A DNA stretch of 9,880 bases from Bacteroidia bacterium (GCA_030054235.1 JASGCG010000033.1:1-9880); one strand, 5' to 3'. Shown: positions 1-7,604, numbered from the stretch's first letter. Translations and numbers: made by a program. The notes: generated by a model not told the origin, from the sequence alone.

Positions 1-1
1 C

Positions 2-295
2 GACTACTTGTCGAACCAGTTCACCGGTGGCTGCAACGGCTGCCCCAACCTGGCTGAGCCGCGCCTGGTGAACTTCGAGGCCATCCCCGGCGTGCAGTTC
101 GTGACGGTGTCGGCGGGTGGCGGCGGCAATCCGTGCCCGGCAGACCTTGATGGTGACGGCGAGATTGGTGGCGCCGACCTCGGCGCGCTGCTGGCCGGTT
201 GGGGCGGAACGTCGCCCGACCTTGACGGCGATGGCTCGGTTGGCGGCAGCGACCTGGGTGCCATGCTCGCCGCATGGGGCCCGTGCCAGCCTTGA
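2..295 (+). CDS. C-terminal end of a secreted protein with dockerin-like repeats (partial)
   Basis: The frame is open from the window's left edge to a TGA at 293-295, so only about the last 97 residues are seen and the true start lies outside. The visible part has a short stretch rich in Gly, Cys and Asn (residues C-x-x-C-P near base 33), then a Cys-Pro linker, then two 21-residue dockerin-like repeats ending in A-G-W-G and A-A-W-G. Such paired repeats at the extreme C-terminus are, from family knowledge, typical of exported planctomycete proteins and probably act as a sorting, anchoring or calcium-binding tag. The catalytic or structural part of the protein is missing, so no function can be given. 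The gene is followed 27 bases after its stop by an intrinsic terminator, so it ends its own transcription unit. I am confident that it is coding and that it carries the tag, and have no view on what the whole protein does. Confidence 0.8.
   Translation, partial: DYLSNQFTGGCNGCPNLAEPRLVNFEAIPGVQFVTVSAGGGGNPCPADLDGDGEIGGADLGALLAGWGGTSPDLDGDGSVGGSDLGAMLAAWGPCQP
143..280 (+). repeat. Tandem dockerin-like repeat pair coding region
   Basis: Two in-frame 63-base units (143-205 and 218-280) are separated by a 12-base spacer. Each encodes a 21-residue unit with the pattern D-L-D-G-D-G-x-(I/V)-G-G-x-D-L-G-A-(L/M)-L-A-x-W-G. The D-x-D-G-D-G start resembles the calcium-binding loop of type I dockerins and EF-hands. 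The conserved D-L-G and W-G ends are characteristic of the planctomycete version. Calcium binding is inferred, not shown. Confidence 0.75.
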
Positions 296-322
296 GTCGC
301 TGACCTGAACCTCTGGAATCTC

Positions 323-358
323 CAAGGGTCCCCATCGCGGGGACCCTTGCGTTTTTTT
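323..358 (+). terminator. Intrinsic (Rho-independent) terminator
   Basis: A perfect 11-bp stem runs from 323-333 (CAAGGGTCCCC) to 339-349 (GGGGACCCTTG), with the five-base loop ATCGC. It is followed after two bases by seven T residues at 352-358. This is a textbook plus-strand terminator for the gene ending at 295. It separates that gene from the amylase starting at 405, so the two are not co-transcribed by read-through at full strength. Confidence 0.92.
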
Positions 359-390
359 GCCTGCAAAGTGGCGCGCCCCGAGCCCCAACC

Positions 391-404
391 TAGACTTCGC
401 AGCC
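391..404 (+). promoter_or_regulatory. Candidate -10 element and near-leaderless start of the secreted GH13 gene
   Basis: TAGACT at 391-396 fits the TANNNT core of a bacterial -10 box and sits in the short gap between the upstream terminator and the ATG at 405. Placing the last T at -7 predicts a start near 403-405, giving a leader of two bases or none. No Shine-Dalgarno-like purine run precedes the ATG and no convincing -35 is seen at 16-18 bases spacing. The call rests on position, on the required T and A residues, and on similar arrangements at two other starts in the window. Confidence 0.45.
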
Positions 405-2441
405 ATGATGGCCCGCACCCTGACGACCGTCGCTGCCGTGCTCGCCTGCGCCGCTTCCGTGATGGCGCTTCCGCCATCCACGCGGCCGGGCATTGGCGCG
501 ATTCCGTATTCGGCGGCGGGGCAATACGGAACCACCTTCCGCGTCTTCGCGCCGTTCGCGGACAGCGTTGCTGTCGGTGGCACCTTCAACGGCTGGAACT
601 CGACGCAGTATCCGCTGAGCAACGAGTTCAACGGCTACTGGAGCGGCGATGTGCCGTTCGTGACGGCAGGACAGCGCTACAAGTTCTTCGTCAAGCGCGG
701 CACCAGTTCGGCCTGGCGCAACGACCCGCGCGCGCGCGACCTCACGAGCTCGGTCGGCGATTCGGTGATCTACAACCCGGCCTCGTACACGTGGCAGCAC
801 CAGTTCACGATGCCGCAGTGGCGCAAGCTCGTGATGTACGAGATGCACCCCGGCGCGTTCTTCGCTCCGACTGCGGGCACCCCCGGCAGCTTCGCCACCG
901 TTCGCCAGAAGCTGCAGCACCTGCAAGACCTTGGCGTGAACGCGATCGCGCTCATGCCCATCAACGAGTTCCCCGGCGACTACTCGTGGGGCTACAACCC
1001 GTCGTACCCGTACAGCGTCGAGAGCGCGTACGGCTCGCCGAATGACCTCAAGGCCTTCATCGACGACGCGCACTCGCGCGGCATCGCCGTCATGGGCGAC
1101 GTGGTCTTCAACCACCTTGGCCCCAACGACATGGATCTGTGGCGCTTCGACCACTGGTACTCAGGCACGGGCGGCGGCAGCTACTTCTTCAACGACTTCC
1201 GCCTGAACACGCCGTGGGGCAACACACGCCCTGACTACACGCGCGGCGAGGTGCGGACGTACATCAAGGACAACTGCATGATGTGGCTGGAGGAGTTCCG
1301 GATGGACGGACTCCGCATGGATGGAACGAAGTACATCCGACGCACCGACCAGAACGGCGTTGAGATTCCCGAGGGCTGGTCGCTCCTGCAGTGGATCAAC
1401 GATTCGGTCGATGCCACCCAGCCATGGAAGTTCATGATCGCCGAGGACATGGACCTGAATCCGTGGCTCGGCAAGACGACCGGCGAAGGCGGAGCCGGCT
1501 TCGACAGCCAGTGGGACCCGGGCTTCTTCCCCAACATCCGTGGCAACCTGATCACGTCCAACGACGCTGACCGCAACATGTTCGCGGTCAAGGACGCGAT
1601 CCTGTACGGCTACAACGGCCAGATCGAGCAGCGGATCATCTACACCGAGAGCCACGACGAGGTCGCCAACGGCAAGCAGCGCGTGCCGAGCGAGATCTGG
1701 GCGAGCAATCCCGGCAGCTGGTTCAGCCGCAAGCGCTCGATGCTCGGCGGTGCGATCGTGATGACGAGCCCGGGCATCCCGATGCTCTTCCAGGGGCAGG
1801 AGTTCCTGGAGGACGGCTGGTTCCAGGACAGCGATCCGCTCGATTGGAGCAAGGCCACGACCTACGCCGGCACGCTGCGCCACTACACGGACCTGATCAA
1901 GCTCCGCAAGAACGACTACGGGTGCACCGAGGGGCTGTCGGGCCAGAACACCAACGTGTTCCACGTCAACAACTTCAACAAGGTGCTCGGCATGCACCGC
2001 TGGGCCAACGGCGGCGCGGGCGACGACGTGGTCGTGGTCTTCAACTTCAGCACCAACCCGATCTCGAATTACCGCATCGGCCTGCCGCGCGGCGGGCTCT
2101 GGCGCTGCATCTTCAACGGCGACTGGCCGGGCTACGGCAGCGACTACGCCAATCATCCGTGCTTCGACACCGAGGGCAACGGCGTGGCGTGGGACGGTCT
2201 GGGCCAAAGCGGCCTGATCAGCCTGGGTGCCTACTCCTGCGCGATCTTCACGCAGGGAACCTGCACCTACCCGCCGCCGCCGACCGACCCCGAGGACCTG
2301 GATGGTTCGGGCACCGTGGATGGCGGCGATCTCGGCATCCTGCTGGGCAACTGGGGCGGCACCGGCACGGGCGACATCGACGGTTCGGGCCTGGTGGACG
2401 GCGCCGACCTGGGCATGCTGCTGAGCGCGTGGGGCAGCTGA
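405..2441 (+). CDS. Secreted GH13 alpha-glucan enzyme, branching-enzyme-like, with C-terminal dockerin-like tag
   Basis: This 678-residue protein should act on alpha-1,4/1,6-glucans outside the cytoplasm. Residues 1-22 form a Sec signal peptide: Arg near the start, a hydrophobic Ala/Val/Leu core, then V-M-A as likely cleavage site. A CBM48-like domain follows (about 35-110, with G-G-T-F-N-G-W-N). The GH13 barrel shows region I DVVFNH (232-237), nucleophile D306 in GLRMDG, general acid E347 in IAED, and D418 in ESHDEV, so all three catalytic acids are present. The S-H-D-E-V form and the all-beta domain after the barrel (near residues 530-575) recall GlgB branching enzyme, while region I is amylase-like. 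Hydrolase and transferase are both possible. Two dockerin-like repeats (631-677) end the protein. ATG 405 is followed at once by a second ATG at 408. A TTG at 357 was rejected because it lies in the terminator T-tract and would put 16 residues ahead of the signal peptide. Confidence 0.88.
   Translation: MMARTLTTVAAVLACAASVMALPPSTRPGIGAIPYSAAGQYGTTFRVFAPFADSVAVGGTFNGWNSTQYPLSNEFNGYWSGDVPFVTAGQRYKFFVKRGTSSAWRNDPRARDLTSSVGDSVIYNPASYTWQHQFTMPQWRKLVMYEMHPGAFFAPTAGTPGSFATVRQKLQHLQDLGVNAIALMPINEFPGDYSWGYNPSYPYSVESAYGSPNDLKAFIDDAHSRGIAVMGDVVFNHLGPNDMDLWRFDHWYSGTGGGSYFFNDFRLNTPWGNTRPDYTRGEVRTYIKDNCMMWLEEFRMDGLRMDGTKYIRRTDQNGVEIPEGWSLLQWINDSVDATQPWKFMIAEDMDLNPWLGKTTGEGGAGFDSQWDPGFFPNIRGNLITSNDADRNMFAVKDAILYGYNGQIEQRIIYTESHDEVANGKQRVPSEIWASNPGSWFSRKRSMLGGAIVMTSPGIPMLFQGQEFLEDGWFQDSDPLDWSKATTYAGTLRHYTDLIKLRKNDYGCTEGLSGQNTNVFHVNNFNKVLGMHRWANGGAGDDVVVVFNFSTNPISNYRIGLPRGGLWRCIFNGDWPGYGSDYANHPCFDTEGNGVAWDGLGQSGLISLGAYSCAIFTQGTCTYPPPPTDPEDLDGSGTVDGGDLGILLGNWGGTGTGDIDGSGLVDGADLGMLLSAWGS
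2295..2435 (+). repeat. Tandem dockerin-like repeat pair coding region
   Basis: Two in-frame 63-base units (2295-2357 and 2373-2435) lie at the end of the GH13 gene, separated by 15 bases coding for Gly and Thr. The pattern is D-(L/I)-D-G-S-G-x-V-D-G-x-D-L-G-x-L-L-x-x-W-G. Compared with the pair at 143-280, the loop reads D-G-S-G instead of D-G-D-G. A Pro-rich linker (P-P-P-P at about 2271-2282) separates the pair from the enzyme, as expected for a modular tag. Confidence 0.78.
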
Positions 2442-2457
2442 GTCGCTTGGCGATCGT

Positions 2458-3084
2458 TCAGTGCGCCGAGTCGCCGTAGTGGCGCTCGGCCTCGTCGTAC
2501 GCGCGATCGAACCGTTCGCGGAGCTCGGGGCGGATGCGCTCGCGCCAGCTGCGATCGATGAGCCCGACGCGGAGCAGGTCGCCCAGGTGCGCGATGTCGT
2601 GCGGGCGCATGGCGAGGAGCTTCATTTCGAGCAGTGATTCAAGCGGGACCCGGGCCCAGACTGCTGCGCCGTCGCGTTGCACAGTGCCCAGACAAGGCGT
2701 GGAGACGGGCTCGTGCTTGGAGACGATCTCATCCGCAAGCACGATGTGCACGGCGGTCTTGGGCGTGCCATCGGGACCATCGAGAAACATGGGCACGCCC
2801 CGCACATCGACCAGGGTGAACCCAGCAGGCGCCAAAGCAGTGACCGCCTGCGGGAGATCCTCGCGGCGCATCAGGACGTCGACATCCTTGGTGGTGCGGA
2901 CGAAGTCGGGGTTGCGGCTGCTGATCCACGCCATGACCGACATGCCGCCGCACACGGCGTACGGCACGCCTGCGGCGTCCAAGGCGGCGCAGAACCGCTG
3001 CGCCCGGTCGAGAATGCACGACATGGTGTAGCCCATCCGTTCGATGATGGGCATGCTTTCCCAGACGGCCTGGTCGAACCGCAT
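2458..3084 (-). CDS. Nucleotidyltransferase-fold protein (minimal/AbiEii-like), orphan
   Basis: This cytoplasmic protein of 208 residues carries the hallmark of the DNA polymerase beta-like nucleotidyltransferase fold: C-G-G-M-S-V at 45-50 followed by R-T-T-K-D-V-D-V at 63-70, giving the paired aspartates D67 and D69. A later segment, LLEMKLLAMRPHDIAHLGDL (151-170), matches the Lys- and Asp-containing helix usual in this group. The position where many relatives have a third acidic residue reads A-V-H-I-V (111-115), with His at 113. As I recall, a planctomycete-rich subfamily shares this His, so it may not mean loss of activity. Related proteins include toxin-like nucleotidyltransferases such as AbiEii, but no partner gene adjoins it. 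It follows the importer operon on the same strand after 83 bases, with its own apparent promoter, and is convergent with the GH13 gene at 16 bases. Substrate unknown. Confidence 0.72.
   Translation of the reverse strand: MRFDQAVWESMPIIERMGYTMSCILDRAQRFCAALDAAGVPYAVCGGMSVMAWISSRNPDFVRTTKDVDVLMRREDLPQAVTALAPAGFTLVDVRGVPMFLDGPDGTPKTAVHIVLADEIVSKHEPVSTPCLGTVQRDGAAVWARVPLESLLEMKLLAMRPHDIAHLGDLLRVGLIDRSWRERIRPELRERFDRAYDEAERHYGDSAH
2465..2490. terminator. Candidate bidirectional terminator hairpin between convergent genes
   Basis: GCCGAG (2465-2470) pairs with CTCGGC (2485-2490), and CGCC (2472-2475) pairs with GGCG (2481-2484), with one bulged T and a five-base loop GTAGT. The hairpin lies 23 bases past the stop of the GH13 gene, inside the last codons of the convergent nucleotidyltransferase gene. 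No T-tract follows on either strand, so it may slow or stop transcription only weakly, or may simply reflect GC-rich coding sequence. Confidence 0.28.
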
Positions 3085-3090
3085 GCCCGC

Positions 3091-3119
3091 AGCGTACGGC
3101 GAGCATCATCCGGCTCCAA
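3091..3119 (-). promoter_or_regulatory. Candidate leaderless sigma-70-type promoter of the nucleotidyltransferase gene
   Basis: On the minus strand TTGGAG (3119-3114) is followed after exactly 17 bases by TACGCT (3096-3091). Six bases later comes the ATG at 3084. With the last T at -7, transcription would begin at the A of that ATG. The hexamers keep the most conserved residues (TTG, and TA...T) but match the full consensus only in part. No Shine-Dalgarno-like sequence precedes the ATG. Confidence 0.5.
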
Positions 3120-3167
3120 GAAGCCAGCCCGGCGAAACGCGGCAAAAGTTCGCCACGGACCGCGCGA

Positions 3168-4292
<1,125 letters not shown>

Positions 4293-4298
4293 GGGTGC

Positions 4299-4304
4299 CT
4301 TTCG
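4299..4304 (-). promoter_or_regulatory. Ribosome binding site of the ATPase gene
   Basis: GAAAGG on the minus strand sits six bases before the ATG at 4292, in the 14-base gap after the permease stop. It supports that start and contrasts with the apparently leaderless first gene of the operon. Confidence 0.6.
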
Positions 4305-4306
4305 TG

Positions 4307-5167
4307 TCAGCCCTTGACGGCGCCGCGGGCGAGTCCTTCGACGAACTGCCGCTGTGCCGCGATGAAGAGAAGGATGCAGGGAAGCATGGTGACGAGGCTC
4401 GCTGCCATCAGCAGGTGCACGTCGTCGAGCCCGCCGTACTGGTTGCGGAAGCTGTTCAGCGCGACCGCGAGCGTGGACTGCTCCTCGGCGTGCAGGTAGA
4501 CGAGCGGCCCCATGAAGTCGTTCCACGTGCCGATGAACGTGAAGACCGCGCAGATCGCCGTGACCGGGCGGCACAGCGGCAGGATCACGGTCCACCAGAT
4601 GCCGAGCCAGCCGTGACCATCGACCTTGGCGGCCTCGACCAGGCTCTCGGGGATCTGCAGGATGAACTGCCGGTACATGAAGATGAAGAACGCGTTGCCG
4701 AAGAAGGCGGGGACGGCCAGCGGCAGGATCGTGTCGATCCAGCCCAGCCCGCGGAAGAGCAGGAAGAGCGGGATGAGCGTGACCTGCCCGGGGAGCATCA
4801 TCGTCGCGAGCATGAGCGTGAAGAGCACGCCGCGGCCGCGCCAGCGCAGGCGCGCAAAGGCGAAGCCCACGAGGCTGCTGCTCAGCACCGTGCCGATCAC
4901 GACCAGGGTGGTCACGACGATCGAGTTGGCCAGTGCATTGACGAACCCGACCCACGGCTCGCTGCCCATCTCGGCAAGTGCTTCGGCGTAGTTGCCCCAC
5001 TGCGGATCCGCAGGCCAGAGCGCGACGCCGTCCTGGCCGGTCATCGCCGCGCCCGCGCGCTTGGGGGTCTCAAGGCTCACGACGACCATCCACCACAGCG
5101 GGAACAGGAAGACGACCGAGCCGGCGGCAAGCAGGGCGGATTGGAACCAGGGGCGGAGCGACTTCAT
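4307..5167 (-). CDS. ABC sugar importer permease, MalG/UgpE type
   Basis: This 286-residue inner-membrane protein is the second membrane subunit of the importer. Hydrophobic segments at about 11-30, 78-103, 112-139, 147-168, 201-218 and 253-272 give the six helices usual for MalG/UgpE. The coupling helix that docks on the ATPase is clear: E-A-A-K-V-D-G (178-184) followed by I-L-P (195-197), the EAA---G---------I-LP motif of the family. The protein ends in a short basic tail, A-R-G-A-V-K-G, as many MalG proteins do. The start ATG at 5167 overlaps the stop of the upstream fusion gene in ATGA, so translation is probably coupled; GAGGGGG seven bases upstream can serve as ribosome site. A longer in-frame reading to 5254 exists but its extra 29 residues are basic, lie wholly within the upstream coding region and would spoil the N-terminal helix. 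The partner permease is the C-terminal half of the fusion protein. Confidence 0.92.
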   Translation of the reverse strand: MKSLRPWFQSALLAAGSVVFLFPLWWMVVVSLETPKRAGAAMTGQDGVALWPADPQWGNYAEALAEMGSEPWVGFVNALANSIVVTTLVVIGTVLSSSLVGFAFARLRWRGRGVLFTLMLATMMLPGQVTLIPLFLLFRGLGWIDTILPLAVPAFFGNAFFIFMYRQFILQIPESLVEAAKVDGHGWLGIWWTVILPLCRPVTAICAVFTFIGTWNDFMGPLVYLHAEEQSTLAVALNSFRNQYGGLDDVHLLMAASLVTMLPCILLFIAAQRQFVEGLARGAVKG

Positions 5168-7599
5168 CGCGGTGCCCCCTCGTGGTGGACGAAGCGGGAG
5201 CTCGTGCGCATGAGCACGACCGTGAGCACGAGCACGATCGCCAGCAAGAGCCATGCCATCGCGCTGGCGTAGCCCATCTCGTAGAACTCAAACGCCTGGT
5301 TGTACAGGTACAGCACGTAGAAGCGCGTCAGGTTGTTCGGATCGCCGCCGGTCATCACGAACGCCTGGGTGAAGACCTGGAAGCTGCCGATGACCGCCAT
5401 GATCACGTTGAAGAGGATCACCGGGCTGAGCATTGGCAGCGTCACGCTGACGAAGCGGCGCATGCGGCCTGCGCCATCGATCGAGGCAGCTTCGTGCAGA
5501 TCGATCGGGACCTGTTGCAGGCCAGCGAGGTAGACCATCATCGTGCCGCCCATGAACCAGAAGCTCATGATGGCGAACGCAGGCGCGCCCCAGACGGCGG
5601 CGTCGGCCTCGAACCATTCCGGCGGGACCAGGCCGGTCGGGCCCGCGCCGAACCACCCGAGCATGCGGTCCGCCCCGGCGATCACGCCACCGAGCATGCG
5701 GTTCATGAGGCCGCCATCCGGATCGAAGACCCAGCGCCAGAGCACGCTCACGCCGACCCCCGCAAGCACGCTCGGCAGGTACCACGCCGCGCGCCAGAGC
5801 GCGATGCCGCGGACCTTGAGGTTCATGAGCATGGCGGCGCCGAGGGCGATCGCCTGCCCGAGCGGCACGGCGATGAGCGCGTAGTACAGCGTGACGCGCA
5901 GCGAGGTCCGCAAGCGCGCATCGTCGGTGAGCAGGCGCTCGTAGTTCGCGAGACCGGCGAACTCGGCTTGCTCCAGCGTGCTCACGCCCTTCCATCGGGC
6001 GAGCGAGAGCAGCAGGCTCATCACGATCGGGAACGCCATGAAGGCCAGGAACCCGATGACCCACGGCGAGGCGAGCAGCCAACCAGCGCGCTCTTCGCTG
6101 CGATGCGCGCGCGAACCCTTCGATGAGCGCATCCACCAGATGAACCACGCGGTCGCGGCCGCCAGCGCGGCAAGCCCCGCCATGGCCAGGCCGCGCCACG
6201 GCATGGGGGCCAGATCCGCCTTGGCCAGCGGGGACTGGCTCTCGCTCGTCCAATCACGGAGGAAGGTGTCGATGGCTTCGCGCACGCTGATCGTGCCGGT
6301 CTTCAGCGCGGCATCCATCGTGCTGGCGAAGAGCGATTCGAACTGCGGGTTGACCGGCCACTCCACGACCTGCGCCCGCTCGGCCGCGAGCAGGTAGCCC
6401 GCATCGTTCGCGGGTTCTTGCGTTGGATCGCTGAACTCCGGGCCCATCGCGGCGGCCTTGCGCGTCGGGATCGCGAGGCCCAGCTTGGCCAGGTCGCGCT
6501 GGCTGCGGTCATCGGTCATCCACTTGACGAGCTTCCAGGCCTGGTCAGGGTGCTTGCTGCGCGAGGCGATGCTCCACGAGACCGTGAGGACGATGTTCGA
6601 GGCCACCGCGCCACGCGGCAGCGGACGGAAATCCCAGCGGAAACCGCCGGCCTGACCGGCTGGAGGGATCTTGCGGTAGCTCGGCACGACCCAGCGGCCG
6701 AAGGGGCCCGCCATGCCGACCTTGCCCGAGAGGAAGACGCTCGATCCGGTCGCGATCTTGCTCTTGCCGCTGGTGAGCGTGTTGTCCTCGTCGTGGCGCC
6801 ACGCACGAAGGCGCTCGAGCGCAGCGACGGCTCGGGGATCCTCGATCGTGAGTTCGTCGAAGTTCGCGCCCTTCACATCGACGCCCTCGGTCATGAGGTA
6901 CGCGCGCAGCATGGCGGCCCAGGTCACGAACTCGCTGCCGGTCGCATCGGGGAGCTGGCCGATCGCTCGGCCCGCCGCGATGAAGTCGTCCCAGGTCCAG
7001 TCGTTGCCCGGCACGGCCACGCCCGCACGCTCGAAGAGATCGAGGTTCAGGTAGAAGCCGACGGTCGTGAAGTCCTTGGGGATCCCGTAGAGCGCGCCCC
7101 GGCCGCTCGCGGTGCCGTCGAAGCGGAAGGCATCGACGGTGGCTGGATAAAAGTCGGCCAGGTCGATCGCCGTGGGATCGTTCGCCGCGCGGTCCGCATC
7201 GAGGAACGGCTCGAGCGGGCGGATGAGCCCGATGTCGGCAAAGCTCGGCACGCGCTCATTGCCGACGTAGAAGACATCCGGCGGCTCGCCCGCGGCGAGC
7301 ATGGTCATGAGTTTCGTGTAGAAGCTGCCGGCATCGCCCGGGTTGACGCGACGCACGCGGATGCCGGGGTTGGCCTCCTCGAAGGCGCGCAGGCTGGCAT
7401 CGACGATCTGGTCCTCTTCCTGGCCGCCGTCGCCCGACCAGTGCATGACGACCAGTTCGGTGCGCCCATCCGTGCCGCCCGACCGGTTCCATTCGCGAAC
7501 GGCAACGTGCAGGAACGCCCACGCGATGACCAGTCCGACGATGACCATGGCCCCGCGACGCAGCCATGAGCCAGGACTCGTGCGACCATCGCGGAGCAT
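5164..7599 (-). CDS. Fused sugar-binding protein and MalF/UgpA-type permease of an ABC importer
   Basis: One uninterrupted 811-residue protein joins two importer parts normally made separately. Residues 15-35 form an uncleaved-looking signal anchor after a basic N-terminus. Residues about 47-450 are a family 1 extracellular solute-binding domain: V-V-M-H-W-S-G-D near 50, F-E-E-A-N-P-G-I at 73-80, G-E-P-P-D-V-F-Y-V-G at 104-113, and Y-G-I-P-K-D at 171-176. A second helix follows (about 468-490), then a basic, cytoplasm-facing linker. Six helices make the permease (about 506-534, 570-592, 602-625, 670-695, 724-748, 781-797), with the ATPase-docking EAA loop H-E-A-A-S-I-D-G-A-G (702-711) and L-P (721-722). 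This topology puts the binding domain outside, tethered at both ends. It is first in the operon, ahead of MalG- and MalK-type genes. The ATG at 7599 was chosen because TATACT lies six bases upstream and the frame further upstream is antisense to the divergent gene. Oligosaccharide, probably maltodextrin, is the inferred substrate. Confidence 0.9.
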   Translation of the reverse strand: MLRDGRTSPGSWLRRGAMVIVGLVIAWAFLHVAVREWNRSGGTDGRTELVVMHWSGDGGQEEDQIVDASLRAFEEANPGIRVRRVNPGDAGSFYTKLMTMLAAGEPPDVFYVGNERVPSFADIGLIRPLEPFLDADRAANDPTAIDLADFYPATVDAFRFDGTASGRGALYGIPKDFTTVGFYLNLDLFERAGVAVPGNDWTWDDFIAAGRAIGQLPDATGSEFVTWAAMLRAYLMTEGVDVKGANFDELTIEDPRAVAALERLRAWRHDEDNTLTSGKSKIATGSSVFLSGKVGMAGPFGRWVVPSYRKIPPAGQAGGFRWDFRPLPRGAVASNIVLTVSWSIASRSKHPDQAWKLVKWMTDDRSQRDLAKLGLAIPTRKAAAMGPEFSDPTQEPANDAGYLLAAERAQVVEWPVNPQFESLFASTMDAALKTGTISVREAIDTFLRDWTSESQSPLAKADLAPMPWRGLAMAGLAALAAATAWFIWWMRSSKGSRAHRSEERAGWLLASPWVIGFLAFMAFPIVMSLLLSLARWKGVSTLEQAEFAGLANYERLLTDDARLRTSLRVTLYYALIAVPLGQAIALGAAMLMNLKVRGIALWRAAWYLPSVLAGVGVSVLWRWVFDPDGGLMNRMLGGVIAGADRMLGWFGAGPTGLVPPEWFEADAAVWGAPAFAIMSFWFMGGTMMVYLAGLQQVPIDLHEAASIDGAGRMRRFVSVTLPMLSPVILFNVIMAVIGSFQVFTQAFVMTGGDPNNLTRFYVLYLYNQAFEFYEMGYASAMAWLLLAIVLVLTVVLMRTSSRFVHHEGAPR
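5175..5181 (-). promoter_or_regulatory. Ribosome binding site of the MalG-type permease gene
   Basis: GAGGGGG on the minus strand lies seven bases before the ATG at 5167, within the last codons of the fusion gene. It selects the ATGA-overlap start over the upstream in-frame alternative. Confidence 0.5.
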
Positions 7600-7604
7600 C
7601 GTTC

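Noticed and set aside
357..404. TTG at 357 as an upstream start of the GH13 gene
   Set aside because: It lies in the T-tract of the terminator, would put 16 charged or polar residues before the signal peptide, and is upstream of the likely transcription start.
1161..2207. Minus-strand open frame of about 350 codons
   Set aside because: Antisense to the secreted GH13 barrel, rich in Ala, Val and Arg, with no motif. It is a compositional shadow.
3085..3167. Terminator after the importer ATPase gene
   Set aside because: Short inverted repeats (for example GGCGAA with TTCGCC on minus) exist in the 83-base gap, but the loop is long and no T-tract follows, so I do not call one.
4293..5000. Reading the ATPase frame upstream to about 5000 as a longer protein
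   Set aside because: The extra region overlaps the permease gene in another frame and translates to Arg-rich low-complexity sequence. The ATG at 4292 has a ribosome site and gives the normal MalK N-terminus.
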